Origin: Rhodopseudomonas palustris HaA2
GTDB lineage: Bacteria > Pseudomonadota > Alphaproteobacteria > Rhizobiales > Xanthobacteraceae
Direction of reading: 5' to 3'
Assembly: GCF_000013365.1 (NCBI RefSeq)
Contig: NC_007778.1
Span: 4,464,001 to 4,528,000, forward strand
Length of the DNA stretch: 64,000 nucleotides
The position numbers and the translations under genes are program-made. The notes under the pieces are model-generated. The model was not told the DNA's origin and did not search any database. It was given only the letters and a program-made list of their open reading frames with translations. Numbering within the stretch: the first letter of the stretch is position 1; every line of letters begins with the position of its first letter. Positions 34,753-43,982 of this stretch are shown piece by piece.

Positions 34753-35852
34753 CCGAGCGGGTGCCTCCCCGAAGGCCGGCGACCTTCAAGCTCACCGATC
34801 CGAGCGTTGTGCTGATCGATTCCGACGAGAGCGGCAGCAGCCGCCCCGCCGCGCAGGCGAGCGCGACGGCGTCGTCGACGGCGTCAGCGGCGTCGTCGGC
34901 CTCGGCGCCGCCGCCGCGCGCGCGGATCCAGCTCGCCAAGGAAGCCGAGCCGCCGATCGTCGCGCCGAAACCGCCGGCCAGCGTCATCAATCCGAAGAAG
35001 GGTTTCCGCTGGGGCACGCTGTTCTGGTCAGCCGCGGGCGGGCTGGTGACGCTGGCGTTCTGGCTGTGGGTCAGCAAGCTGATCGAGGATCTGTTCGCGC
35101 AGAGCCAGACGCTCGGCACCGTCGGCATGGTGCTGGCGCTGCTCGCCGCCGGCTCGCTCGCGATCATCGTCGGCCGCGAGGCATTCGGGTTGATCCGGCT
35201 GGCGCGGATCGAGCAGTTGCACGCCCGGGCCGCGAAGGTGCTCGAAACCGACAACCGCGCCGAGGCGCAGGCGATCATCCGCGAATTGCTGAAATTCGAG
35301 CACCCCAATCCGCAACTCGCGCGCGGCCGTGCGACGCTGGAAAAGCACATCGACGACATCATCGACGGCGCCGATCTGATCAGGCTCGCCGAGCGCGAAT
35401 TGATGACGCCGCTCGACCTCGAAGCGCGGGTGATGATCTCGAAGGCGGCGCAGCGCGTCTCGCTGGTGACTGCGATCAGCCCGAAGGCGCTGATCGACGT
35501 GCTGTTCGTGGCGATCGTCGCCACCCGGCTGATCGGCCAGCTCGCGCGGCTGTACGGCGGCCGCCCCGGCGCGCTCGGCATGTTCAAGCTGATGCGGCAG
35601 ACGATATCGCACCTCGCCGTCACCGGCGGCATCGCGCTCAGCGACAGCGTGATGCAATCCGTGCTCGGCCACGGCCTCGCCTCGCGGCTGTCGGCCAAGC
35701 TCGGCGAAGGCGTCGTCAACGGCATGCTGACCGCCCGCCTCGGCCTCGCCGCGATCGACCTGACGCGGCCGCTCCCGTTCGACGCCCTGTCCCGCCCGGT
35801 GCTCGGCGATCTGGTCAAGGATCTGCTGAAGAAGCGCGAGAAGGACGAGTAG
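34749..35852 (+). CDS. ycjF: YcjF-family (DUF697) inner-membrane protein
   Basis: 367 residues. A disordered Ala/Ser/Pro-rich N-terminus (about 1-80) precedes two membrane helices (about 95-112 and 120-142, with FWLWVSKLIEDLFA between). A helical region, RATLEKHIDDIIDGADLIRL, leads to the DUF697 part, AISPKALIDVLFVAIVATRL. It is coupled to ycjX by an ATGA overlap, the arrangement seen across Proteobacteria. YcjX and YcjF are thought to act together at the membrane; the mechanism is unknown. Confidence 0.88.
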   Translation: MTERVPPRRPATFKLTDPSVVLIDSDESGSSRPAAQASATASSTASAASSASAPPPRARIQLAKEAEPPIVAPKPPASVINPKKGFRWGTLFWSAAGGLVTLAFWLWVSKLIEDLFAQSQTLGTVGMVLALLAAGSLAIIVGREAFGLIRLARIEQLHARAAKVLETDNRAEAQAIIRELLKFEHPNPQLARGRATLEKHIDDIIDGADLIRLAERELMTPLDLEARVMISKAAQRVSLVTAISPKALIDVLFVAIVATRLIGQLARLYGGRPGALGMFKLMRQTISHLAVTGGIALSDSVMQSVLGHGLASRLSAKLGEGVVNGMLTARLGLAAIDLTRPLPFDALSRPVLGDLVKDLLKKREKDE

Positions 35853-35859
35853 CGTCGCG

Positions 35860-35988
35860 CTCCCTCTCCCGCCTGCGGGAGAGGGCTGGGGTGAGGGCGA
35901 CGCGAGTCGCTGACTCTCGACCCTGCGGAAACGCCCCCTCACCCGGATTGCTGCGCAATCCGACCTCTCCCCGCGCGCGGGGAGAGGT
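35860..35988. repeat. Family A palindromic intergenic repeat, copy 5
   Basis: A shorter copy: CTCCCTCTCCCGCCTGCGGG at the left and CCTCTCCCCGCGCGCGGGG at the right, with GCCCCCTCACCCGGATTGC between. It starts 8 bases after the ycjF stop. Confidence 0.85.
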
Positions 35989-36056
35989 GAAGGCACGGTA
36001 TCGCGAATGCCGCCCCGCGTGTTGACCGCGGCCGGGATTCCCTCGACAACCCGCCA

Positions 36057-37835
36057 GTGCCGAACCCGCGAACCATCACCGACCGAACCCGCAGCACCGC
36101 CGAACCCCGACCTCGGCGGTTAGGCTTCCTGCGCGGCATCGGGCTGCGCCAGGTGCGGATGTTCACCGGGCTGGTGCTGTTCGCCTATCTGCTCAGCCAC
36201 TACCTCAATCACGCGCTCGGCAACGTCTCGGCGGAAGCGCTCGAAGCCGGGGTGATGTGGCACCTCGCATTCTGGCAGTTCCTGCCGGTGGCGATCCTGT
36301 TTTACGGCTCGGTCGCGGTGCATACCGGACTGGGGTTGTGGGCGCTGGTTCAGCGCCGGCAGTTTCGCTGGCGGACGGTCGAGCCACTGCAGCTCCTGCT
36401 CGGCCTCAGCGTGCCGCTGCTGATCTACAGCCATGTGATCGGGCTGCGGCTCAGCAACGTGCTGTACGACATCGACAAGCTGTATCCGCAGGCGCTGTAC
36501 GCCTACTGGGTGGTCTGGCCGGCCTCCCGGCTGTGGCTGATGGTGGCGGTGCTGCTGATCGCCTGGGTGCACGGCTGCATCGGGCTGACCATCTGGCTGC
36601 GGATCAAGCCGATGGCGCGCCGGGCGATGCCGTGGCTGCTCGCGCTTGCGGTGCTGATTCCGACGCTGGCGCTGCTCGGCTTCTATCAGGGCGGCCGCGA
36701 CACCATCCGCGCCGCGTCCGCGCCGGGCTGGCAGGACGCCAACATGTCGGTGAAGCAGCTCGGCACGCTTCATCAGCAGGCGACGCTCGACCGGATCGGC
36801 GACGCGTTCGTGTTCGGCTATCTCGGGCTGATCGGCCTGGCGCTGATCGCCCGCGCCGCGCGCAGCCTGAACGAGCGGCGCGGCGGCATGATCCGCCTCA
36901 CCTACGGCACCGACCGCAGCATCCGGGTGCCGAAGGGCACCAGCGTGCTGGAGGCGAGCCAGCGCTACAACATTCCGCACGCCAGCGCCTGCGGCGGCCG
37001 TGCCCGCTGCTCGACCTGCCGGATCCGCGTGATCGGCGACCCGGCCGAGCTGCCGGCGCCGTCGAGCCGCGAGGCTTTCGTGCTCGACAGCGTCGGCGCC
37101 GGCGACGATCCGTCGATCCGCCTCGCCTGCCAGTTGCGGCCGACCCACGACCTCGCTTTCATGCCGATCTTTCCGCCGCGCAACGCGGCCGCGGCACGGC
37201 GGATGGCGCGCGCGATGAAAGCCGGCGAGGAGCGCTACCTCGTCAGCATGTTCGTCGATCTGCGCGGCTCGACCAAGATCGCCGAGACGCGACTGCCGTT
37301 CGACACCGTGTTCATCGTCAACCGATTCCTCGGCGCGGTGTCGCGCGCCGTGATCGCTTGCGGCGGCCGGCCCAATCAGTTCATCGGCGACGGCGTGCTG
37401 GCGCTGTTCGGCCTCGAGGACATGCCGCGCGACGCTTGCCGCAACGCGATCCGCGCCGCCTCGGCGATCGCCGCCGCCGTCGACGAACTCAACGGCTTCC
37501 TCGGCCACGATCTCCCCGAACCGATCCGCTTCGGCATCGGCATCCATGGCGGCGACGTCATCCTCGGCGAGATCGGCTATCGCGACCACATGGTGTTCAC
37601 CGCGCTCGGCGACTCGGTCAACGTCGCGGCACGGCTGCAGGACATGACCAAGGCGCTCGGCTGCGAGACGCTGCTGTCCGACGAACTGCGCGCCACCGCC
37701 GGCGTCGCCGCCGACGCCTGGCCGACCCAGCAGGTCGAGATCCGCGGCCGCGTCGAGCCGATGCAGGTCTGCCCGATCGCGCAATCGCGCGACCTCGCCG
37801 CAGCGCTGGACCCGAGCGAACTGACGCTCGCCTGA
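36057..37835 (+). CDS. Membrane 2Fe-2S adenylate/guanylate cyclase fusion
   Basis: 592 residues in three parts. Residues 30-275 hold about six membrane helices with several conserved-looking histidines (LLSHYLNHALG, SVAVHTGLGLW, IYSHVIGLRL, AWVHGCIG), suggesting a haem b-type membrane domain like succinate dehydrogenase anchors. Residues 285-375 form a 2Fe-2S ferredoxin with ligands in ACGGRARCSTC and LACQL. Residues 395-560 are a class III cyclase with FVDLRGSTKIAE, FIGDGVLALFG and TALGDSVNVAARLQ. The order suggests that redox state at the membrane controls cyclic nucleotide synthesis. That is inference; similar fusions exist in Bradyrhizobiaceae. cAMP is more likely than cGMP as product. 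Confidence 0.87.
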   Translation: MPNPRTITDRTRSTAEPRPRRLGFLRGIGLRQVRMFTGLVLFAYLLSHYLNHALGNVSAEALEAGVMWHLAFWQFLPVAILFYGSVAVHTGLGLWALVQRRQFRWRTVEPLQLLLGLSVPLLIYSHVIGLRLSNVLYDIDKLYPQALYAYWVVWPASRLWLMVAVLLIAWVHGCIGLTIWLRIKPMARRAMPWLLALAVLIPTLALLGFYQGGRDTIRAASAPGWQDANMSVKQLGTLHQQATLDRIGDAFVFGYLGLIGLALIARAARSLNERRGGMIRLTYGTDRSIRVPKGTSVLEASQRYNIPHASACGGRARCSTCRIRVIGDPAELPAPSSREAFVLDSVGAGDDPSIRLACQLRPTHDLAFMPIFPPRNAAAARRMARAMKAGEERYLVSMFVDLRGSTKIAETRLPFDTVFIVNRFLGAVSRAVIACGGRPNQFIGDGVLALFGLEDMPRDACRNAIRAASAIAAAVDELNGFLGHDLPEPIRFGIGIHGGDVILGEIGYRDHMVFTALGDSVNVAARLQDMTKALGCETLLSDELRATAGVAADAWPTQQVEIRGRVEPMQVCPIAQSRDLAAALDPSELTLA

Positions 37836-37880
37836 GGGCCTGACCGAAAATGCGGGAGGCAAAGTCTAGGCTCTCCCCCC

Positions 37881-37962
37881 GTCATTGCGAGCGAAGCGAA
37901 GCAATCCAGTGCGCCGGGTGCGTGATTCTGGATTGCTTCGTCGCTTCGCTCCTCGCAATGAC
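37881..37962. repeat. Family E palindromic repeat
   Basis: GTCATTGCGAGCGAAGCGAA at the left is answered by TTCGCTCCTCGCAATGAC at the right, around a GCAATCCAG / CTGGATTGC inner pair. A long imperfect hairpin of about 80 bases between the cyclase and a small secreted protein. The rest of the 364-base gap holds only the promoter of the next gene. Confidence 0.85.
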
Positions 37963-38199
37963 GAACTTAAGTACCTGATCTTGTAGCTCTCATTTCAAGT
38001 CGGACTCTGAGGGCGCGGCGCGCAGCTGCGGCGCTTTGTGATCCAGCGCACACTCCCGGTTTTCGGTCGCCGATCCGCCGCCGCGCGGCGTGAACCCGCG
38101 CAAATTTCATCACGACGAACGTGCGATGGGCGGGTCCACGACCACCGGACTTGATGAAGTAACAACCGCGCCCGCGGGCGCATTTCGAGGAGAACGACC

Positions 38200-38457
38200 A
38201 TGTTTCGCAAGATCGCACTTGGACTGTTTGCTGCCGCTTCGCTCAGCGTCGTCGCGCTGGCGCCGACTTCCGCTTCCGCCGGCGGTGGCAAGTGGCATCA
38301 CCATGGCTGGGGCCATCACCACCACTTCCACGGTCCCGCCTTCGGCGTCGGCTATATCGGCGCCGGCTATGGCGCCGGCTACGGCAGCTGCTACGTCACC
38401 CGCCGCGTGCCGACCTCGCATGGCTGGCGCTGGCGCACCTTCAACATCTGCTACTGA
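38200..38457 (+). CDS. Small secreted His/Gly-rich protein
   Basis: 85 residues with a signal peptide (MFRKIALGLFAAASLSVVAL, cleavage near ASA). The mature part is short: a His-rich stretch (HHHGWGHHHHFH), Gly/Tyr repeats (GAGYGAGYGS) and two Cys in the C-terminal third. GAGGAGAACGACC precedes the ATG. Such proteins are abundant in Bradyrhizobiaceae and sometimes called sulfur-globule-like; a metal-binding or envelope role is possible but unproven. A terminator-like hairpin follows. Confidence 0.75.
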   Translation: MFRKIALGLFAAASLSVVALAPTSASAGGGKWHHHGWGHHHHFHGPAFGVGYIGAGYGAGYGSCYVTRRVPTSHGWRWRTFNICY

Positions 38458-38484
38458 GGTTTCGACCGACGTTGCAGGCGTGGA

Positions 38485-38513
38485 GTCCCGGCCGCCGGCG
38501 CGGCCGGGACTTT
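38485..38513 (+). terminator. Terminator-like hairpin after the His-rich protein
   Basis: A perfect 10-bp stem, GTCCCGGCCG (38485-38494) and CGGCCGGGAC (38501-38510), with a 6-base loop and only three T following. It lies 28 bases after the stop codon and could also serve the converging gene. Confidence 0.6.
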
Positions 38514-38533
38514 ACCTGTCGAAGAGCTGGTGA

Positions 38534-39187
38534 TCAGTCGAGCTTGACCCACTGATCGACCGGCATCACTTCCGGCGTCTGCGCATAGGCGCGGGTCCAC
38601 ATGTCGACCACCCACTGGGCGCCGCTGCCGCGCTCGACCAGCACCGCGGTATTGTGCGGCGTCTGCAGCACCAGCACGTTGCCGCGATATTTCGGATCGC
38701 CGACGCTGTGATGCTTCAGGAGGCCCCAGCCCTGCATCACCAGCAGCAGGCTGGTGGTGTTGCGGGTGGTGTCCCAGCAATCGAAATTGTGCTTGTCGTC
38801 GAAGTAACGGAAATCCGCGCGGGCGATCCGCTTGTCGGTGCCGAGCACCGGACCGAGCCTTCGGTCGAGCCACACCACCGCCTTCTGCACCGCCGCGCGC
38901 TCGGCTGCCGGCGAGGCCCGACCCGAGGCCATGATCCGCGACAGCGCGGCGCGGTCGCCGGGGCCGAAGGCGAGTTCGTGGCGACGGCGGCAGACGAAGC
39001 CGTAGCACACCGTCATGCCCGAGGCCGACGGCGGGTTGATCGACACCGAACTGTAGAGTTGCGCCACCTCCCGGCTGAGCGGGTCGGCCCGCGCCGGCAA
39101 CAGGCTCGCGCCGACCGCCGAGATCACCGCGAGCACCAGCGCCAAGCCGCGCCACCGCTGCGATCGACCGACGAATCCCACTTGCAT
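38534..39187 (-). CDS. Secreted protein of unknown function
   Basis: 217 residues from the ATG at 39187, chosen for its AGGAG five bases upstream; in-frame ATGs at 39205 and 39211 are alternatives. A signal peptide (GLALVLAVISAVGASLLP, cleavage near ARA) is followed by a compact domain with two Cys in TVCYGFVCRRRHELAFG and a third in DCWDTTRNTTSLL, then GNVLVLQTPHNTAVLVERGS and WVVDMWTRAYAQTPEVM. No enzyme motif is recognised. Upstream it diverges from putA. Confidence 0.65.
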   Translation of the reverse strand: MQVGFVGRSQRWRGLALVLAVISAVGASLLPARADPLSREVAQLYSSVSINPPSASGMTVCYGFVCRRRHELAFGPGDRAALSRIMASGRASPAAERAAVQKAVVWLDRRLGPVLGTDKRIARADFRYFDDKHNFDCWDTTRNTTSLLLVMQGWGLLKHHSVGDPKYRGNVLVLQTPHNTAVLVERGSGAQWVVDMWTRAYAQTPEVMPVDQWVKLD

Positions 39188-39336
39188 CCTCGCTCCTGCC
39201 CGCATCTTCATCGCCGGGACGCTAGCGTGACCGGCCCGCGGTGCCAATATTGGAGTCGGGCGGCGGCGTATTTGCGGGGCGGCTGATGCGTCCCGCACAC
39301 ACCGCCCGCACCGCGGATTCTTCGCAAGGAGCGATC

Positions 39337-42300
39337 ATGCCGCCTGATTCGCCGCATCCGGAATTCGACGCTGCCTACGCGCCCGACGACGCCACGCTCG
39401 CGGCGGCGCTGATCGCGGTGATGCCGCGCGACCCCGCGCGCGAGGCGCCGATCGACACGACCGCCACCGGACTGATCGCAGCGATCCGTGCCGGCGATCA
39501 TCATCTCGGCAGCGTCGAGGCGATGCTGCGCGAATACGCGCTATCCAGCAAAGAGGGGCTTGCGCTGATGGTGCTGGCCGAGGCGCTGCTGCGGGTGCCG
39601 GACGCGGCGACCGCCGACGCCTTCATCGAGGACCGGCTGGGCCAGGGCGATTTCGCGCATCACCGCATCAAGTCCGATGCGCTGCTGGTCAACGCCTCGG
39701 CCTGGGCGCTCGGCCTGTCGGCGCGCGTGGTGCATGCCGGCGACACGCCGCAAAGCACGCTGGCAGCGCTGGCGAAGCGGATCGGCGCGCCGGCGGTGCG
39801 CGCGGCGACGCGGCAGGCGATGCGGCTGCTCGGCAATCATTTCGTGCTCGGCGAGACCATCGACGATGCGCTCGCCCGCGCGCAGGCGGATGCCGCCGAT
39901 GGCGTGCGCTATTCCTACGACATGCTTGGCGAAGGTGCGCGCACCCGGGCCGACGCCGAGCGCTACTTCGCGTCCTACGCGCAGGCGATCGACGCGATCG
40001 GCCGCGCCGCCGGCAACGCGCGACTGCCGGCGCGGCCGGGCATCTCGGTGAAACTCTCGGCGCTGCATCCACGCTTCGAGGCGGTGAGCCGCGACCGCGT
40101 GCTGCGCGAGCTGACGCCGCGCCTGATCGAGCTGGCGCGCAAAGCCAAGGACCACGACCTCGGCTTCACCGTCGACGCCGAGGAGGCCGACCGGCTCGAA
40201 CTCTCGCTCGAGGTGTTCGCCGCCTGCCTCGCCGATCCTTCGCTCAAAGGCTGGGACGGCTACGGCCTCGCGGTGCAGGCCTATCAGAAACGCGCATCCG
40301 CGGTGATCGACTACGTCGATGCGCTGGCGCAGCGACACGATCGCCGGCTGATGCTGCGGCTGGTGAAGGGCGCCTATTGGGACACCGAGATCAAGCGCGC
40401 GCAGGAGCGCGGCCTTGCCGACTATCCGGTGTTCAGCCGCAAGGCGATGACCGACCTCAACTACCTGCATTGCGTGCAGAAACTACTCGGGCTGCGGCAA
40501 CGGATCTTCCCGCAATTCGCCAGCCACAACGCGCTGACGGTCGCGACCGTCCTCGACCTCGCCGGCGACAGCGACGGCTACGAATTCCAGCGGCTGCACG
40601 GCATGGGCGAGGCGCTGTATGCGCGGCTGCGCGCCGAGCATCCCGAGCTCACCTGCCGGATCTACGCCCCGGTCGGCGGCCATCGCGATCTGCTCGCCTA
40701 TCTGGTGCGGCGGCTGCTGGAGAACGGCGCCAATTCGTCGTTCGTCGCGCAGGCCGGCGACGATACCGTGCCGGTAGAGGAGTTGCTGCGACGGCCGGAG
40801 GCGATCATCGGGACGCCCGACAACGCCCGCCATCCGCACATCCCGCTGCCGCGAGACTTGTATCGGCCGCAGCGCGAAAACTCGCGCGGCGTCGAATTCG
40901 GCGACCGCGCCGCGCTGCGACGGCTGCTCAGTGAGATCGACGCCGCGCGCCGGCCGCTGCCGCGCGTCACTCCCGTAACGCCGGAGGATGCGGCGGCGGC
41001 GGCGGTGGCCGCCGCGCGCGATGGCTTCGCCGCATGGAGCCGCACGCCTGCCGAGACCCGCGCCGCCGCGCTGGAGCGCGCCGCTGATCTGTTGGAGCAG
41101 CGCCGCGCGAACTTCGTCGCGCTGCTGCAGGACGAAGCCGGCAAGACGCTCGACGACTGCATCTCCGAGGTCCGCGAAGCGATCGATTATTGCCGCTACT
41201 ACGCGGCCGAAGGTCGCCGGCTATTCGGCGACGGCGTCGCGCTGCCCGGCCCGACCGGCGAGCGCAACAGTCTGCGGCTGCGTGGCCGCGGCGTCTTCGT
41301 CGCGATCTCGCCGTGGAATTTTCCGCTGGCGATTTTCCTCGGCCAGATCACCGCGGCGCTGATGGCCGGCAACGCCGTGATCGCCAAGCCGGCGGAGCAG
41401 ACGCCGGTGATCGGCGACGCCGCCGTGGGGCTTTTGCACGAGGCCGGCGTGCCGCGCGCGGCGCTGCAACTCGTGCAAGGCGACGGCGCGATCGGCGCGG
41501 CGCTGGTGGCGCATCGCGACGTCGCCGGGGTCGTCTTCACCGGCTCGACAGACGTGGCGCGCGCGATCAACCGCGCGCTCGCCGCGAAGGACGGCCCGAT
41601 CGTGCCCCTGATCGCCGAGACCGGCGGCATCAATACGATGATCGTCGACGCCACCGCGCTGCCCGAGCAGGTCGCCGACGACGTCGTGACCTCGGCGTTC
41701 CGCTCCGCCGGCCAGCGCTGCTCGGCGCTGCGGCTGTTGTTCGTGCAGGACGACGTCGCCGAGAGGATGATCGAGATGATCGCCGGCAGCGCCCGCGAAT
41801 TGAAGCTCGGCGACCCGCGCGATCCGGCGACGCATCTCGGCCCGGTGATCGACGCCGAGGCCAAGGTCAGGCTCGACGCGCATATTGCGGCGATGACGCG
41901 CGAGGCGCGGCTGCATTTCGCAGGCGCCGCGCCGTCCACCGGCAACTACGTGGCACCGCACATCTTCGAACTGCGCGACGCCGCGCAACTGACCGAGGAA
42001 GTGTTCGGCCCGATCCTGCACGTCGTGCGCTACAAGGCCGCCCACCTCGACGCCGTGCTCGCTGGCATCGCGGCGAGCGGCTACGCGCTGACGCTCGGCG
42101 TGCAGTCGCGGATCGACGACACGGTGGCGTGCATCGTCGACCGGCTCGCGATCGGCAACGTCTACGTCAACCGCAACATGATCGGCGCCGTCGTCGGCAC
42201 GCAGCCGTTCGGCGGCTCGGGCCTGTCCGGCACCGGGCCGAAGGCCGGCGGCCCGCATTATCTGCCGCGCTTCACGCTGGAACAGACGGTGTCGATCAAC

Positions 42301-42348
42301 ACCGCGGCGGCCGGCGGCAACGCTGCGTTGCTGGCCGGCGACGAGTGA
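39337..42348 (+). CDS. putA: Bifunctional proline dehydrogenase / glutamate-semialdehyde dehydrogenase PutA
   Basis: PutA oxidises proline to glutamate in two steps, with FAD-dependent proline dehydrogenase and NAD+-dependent aldehyde dehydrogenase activities at the inner membrane surface. The 1003-residue product from the ATG at 39337 (AAGGAG upstream) contains the PRODH barrel (about 150-470, with SVKLSALHPRFE, LRLVKGAYWDTEIK and FASHNALTV) and the ALDH domain (about 540-960, with SPWNFPLAIFLGQI, catalytic Glu in AETGGINTMIVD and Cys in SAGQRCSALRLL). No N-terminal DNA-binding domain of the trifunctional type is present. A family F repeat follows. Confidence 0.95.
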   Translation: MPPDSPHPEFDAAYAPDDATLAAALIAVMPRDPAREAPIDTTATGLIAAIRAGDHHLGSVEAMLREYALSSKEGLALMVLAEALLRVPDAATADAFIEDRLGQGDFAHHRIKSDALLVNASAWALGLSARVVHAGDTPQSTLAALAKRIGAPAVRAATRQAMRLLGNHFVLGETIDDALARAQADAADGVRYSYDMLGEGARTRADAERYFASYAQAIDAIGRAAGNARLPARPGISVKLSALHPRFEAVSRDRVLRELTPRLIELARKAKDHDLGFTVDAEEADRLELSLEVFAACLADPSLKGWDGYGLAVQAYQKRASAVIDYVDALAQRHDRRLMLRLVKGAYWDTEIKRAQERGLADYPVFSRKAMTDLNYLHCVQKLLGLRQRIFPQFASHNALTVATVLDLAGDSDGYEFQRLHGMGEALYARLRAEHPELTCRIYAPVGGHRDLLAYLVRRLLENGANSSFVAQAGDDTVPVEELLRRPEAIIGTPDNARHPHIPLPRDLYRPQRENSRGVEFGDRAALRRLLSEIDAARRPLPRVTPVTPEDAAAAAVAAARDGFAAWSRTPAETRAAALERAADLLEQRRANFVALLQDEAGKTLDDCISEVREAIDYCRYYAAEGRRLFGDGVALPGPTGERNSLRLRGRGVFVAISPWNFPLAIFLGQITAALMAGNAVIAKPAEQTPVIGDAAVGLLHEAGVPRAALQLVQGDGAIGAALVAHRDVAGVVFTGSTDVARAINRALAAKDGPIVPLIAETGGINTMIVDATALPEQVADDVVTSAFRSAGQRCSALRLLFVQDDVAERMIEMIAGSARELKLGDPRDPATHLGPVIDAEAKVRLDAHIAAMTREARLHFAGAAPSTGNYVAPHIFELRDAAQLTEEVFGPILHVVRYKAAHLDAVLAGIAASGYALTLGVQSRIDDTVACIVDRLAIGNVYVNRNMIGAVVGTQPFGGSGLSGTGPKAGGPHYLPRFTLEQTVSINTAAAGGNAALLAGDE

Positions 42349-42350
42349 TA

Positions 42351-42455
42351 CGTCATCCTGAGGCGCCGTCGCGCAGCGATGGCCTCGAAGGATGGGCCGC
42401 CGTCACCGTCGCTGTCATCCTTCGAGGCTCGCTACGCTCGCGCCTCAGGATGACG
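42351..42455. repeat. Family F palindromic repeat
   Basis: CGTCATCCTGAGGCG at the left pairs with CGCCTCAGGATGACG at the right, with an inner GGCCTCGAAGGATG / CATCCTTCGAGGC pair. A long two-step hairpin immediately after the putA stop. Confidence 0.85.
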
Positions 42456-42579
42456 GTCATGCGGGTTCCAATATTGCATCGATAGCCCAACCCGGTTCAT
42501 ATGCGCGCCACCGCCGAAAACCTGCGCCAGCGCATATTCCGGCCGACGAAAAACAACAAACGCCAGGGAGCAGCGCGCG

Positions 42580-43785
42580 ATGGACGACGGCATCTTCAAG
42601 GGTCTCAAGGTGCTCGATTGCGCGAGCTTCATCGCCGCACCCGCCGCCGCCACGGTGCTGTCGGATTTCGGCGCCGACGTCATCAAGATCGAGCCGCCGG
42701 GCGCCGGCGATCCCTATCGCAACCTGCCGAACCTGCCGGGCTATCCGCGCAGCGAGCACAACTACGCGTGGATGATCGAGAGCCGCAACAAGCGCAGCCT
42801 CGCGCTCGACCTCGCCAAACCGGAAGGCAAAGAGGTGTTGCGCAAGCTCGTCGCCGAGGCCGACGTGTTCATCACCAATTTCCCGCCGCAGGTGCGGGCG
42901 CGGCTCGGCATCGCCTATGCGGATCTGGCGCCGCTCAACGCGCGGCTGATCTATGCGAGCTTCACCGGCTATGGCGAGCGCGGCGAGGAGGCCAACAAGC
43001 CGGGCTTCGACAGCAACGCGTGGTGGGCGCGCTCCGGCATGATGGATCTGGTCCGCGCCGATGAAGACACCACGCCGGCGCGCTCGGTCGCCGGGATGGG
43101 CGACCATCCCTGCGCGATGGCGCTGTACGGCGCGATCGTCACCGCACTGTACAAGCGCGAACGCAGCGGCAAGGGCAGCGAGGTGAAGTCCAATCTGATG
43201 GCCAATGGCGTGTGGTCGTCGAGCGTGCTGGCGCAGGCCAAGCTGGTCGGCGCGCAGTTCCAGCCGCGGATGCCGCGCGAGCGCGCGCTCAACGCGGTGG
43301 CCAATCATTATCGCTGCCGCGACGGCCGCTGGCTGATCCTGTCGCTGCTCAACGAAGAGAAGCAGTGGCCGACGCTGACGCGCTGCCTCGGCCGCGAGGA
43401 CCTGACCGACGATCCGCGCTTCGCCACCACGCCCGACCGCCATGCCCGCTCGGTCGAACTGATCGCGATCTTCGACGAGATCTTCGCGACCCGCGACCTC
43501 GCCGACTGGCGCAAGGCGCTCGACGGCAGCGGGCTGGTGTTCGGCGTCGTCGGCATCCTCGACGACATCCCGAACGATCAGCAGATGATCGACAACGACG
43601 TGCTGGTGCCGTTCGAGAACAACACCATCATGACGATCAACAGCCCGATCTGGGTCGAGGGCAGCGCCAAGACGCGGCCGCGGCTGCCGCCGGCGCTCGG
43701 CGAACACAGCGACGACGTGCTGCGCAGCGCCGGCTACGACGACGCCGCGATCAGCGCGCTGCGGACATCCGGCGTGGTGGGATAA
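42580..43785 (+). CDS. Family III CoA-transferase (CaiB/BaiF), second copy
   Basis: 401 residues. Landmarks are DCASFIAAPAAATVLSDFGA, VIKIEPPGAGDPYRNL, NKRSLALDLAKPEG and the nucleophilic Asp in AGMGDHPCAMALYG. It differs clearly from the copy at 27330-28424, so they are paralogues with probably different acyl-CoA partners. The ATG at 42580 starts MDDGIFKGLKV. No dehydratase accompanies it. The substrate cannot be assigned. Confidence 0.85.
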   Translation: MDDGIFKGLKVLDCASFIAAPAAATVLSDFGADVIKIEPPGAGDPYRNLPNLPGYPRSEHNYAWMIESRNKRSLALDLAKPEGKEVLRKLVAEADVFITNFPPQVRARLGIAYADLAPLNARLIYASFTGYGERGEEANKPGFDSNAWWARSGMMDLVRADEDTTPARSVAGMGDHPCAMALYGAIVTALYKRERSGKGSEVKSNLMANGVWSSSVLAQAKLVGAQFQPRMPRERALNAVANHYRCRDGRWLILSLLNEEKQWPTLTRCLGREDLTDDPRFATTPDRHARSVELIAIFDEIFATRDLADWRKALDGSGLVFGVVGILDDIPNDQQMIDNDVLVPFENNTIMTINSPIWVEGSAKTRPRLPPALGEHSDDVLRSAGYDDAAISALRTSGVVG

Positions 43786-43947
43786 TCAGCGTCGGAAGAA
43801 GATCCAGCCGAAGGCGGCGAGCGCGATCAGCACGGTGGCGGCGATCGCGAAACCGGAGACGCGGACCTCGCTCGCGGTCTTCCGCGACGCTTCATTGTCG
43901 GCGATCTGCTGATTGCGTTGCTTGTTGTCGGTTGCGGGGTCGCTCAC
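43786..43947 (-). CDS. Small C-terminally anchored membrane protein
   Basis: 53 residues from a GTG at 43947 with GAGGAGG seven bases upstream. A polar N-terminal half (SDPATDNKQRNQQIADNEA) is followed by one membrane helix (FAIAATVLIALAAFGWIFF) and two Arg at the end. The frame is open upstream, but the preceding gene overlaps that part in another frame; the strong ribosome-binding site fixes the start. Unknown function; next downstream of the CxxCH protein on the same strand. Confidence 0.7.
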   Translation of the reverse strand: MSDPATDNKQRNQQIADNEASRKTASEVRVSGFAIAATVLIALAAFGWIFFRR

Positions 43948-43982
43948 CGTCAGTCCTCCTCGTTCCGACGTGGGCGCCCGGA

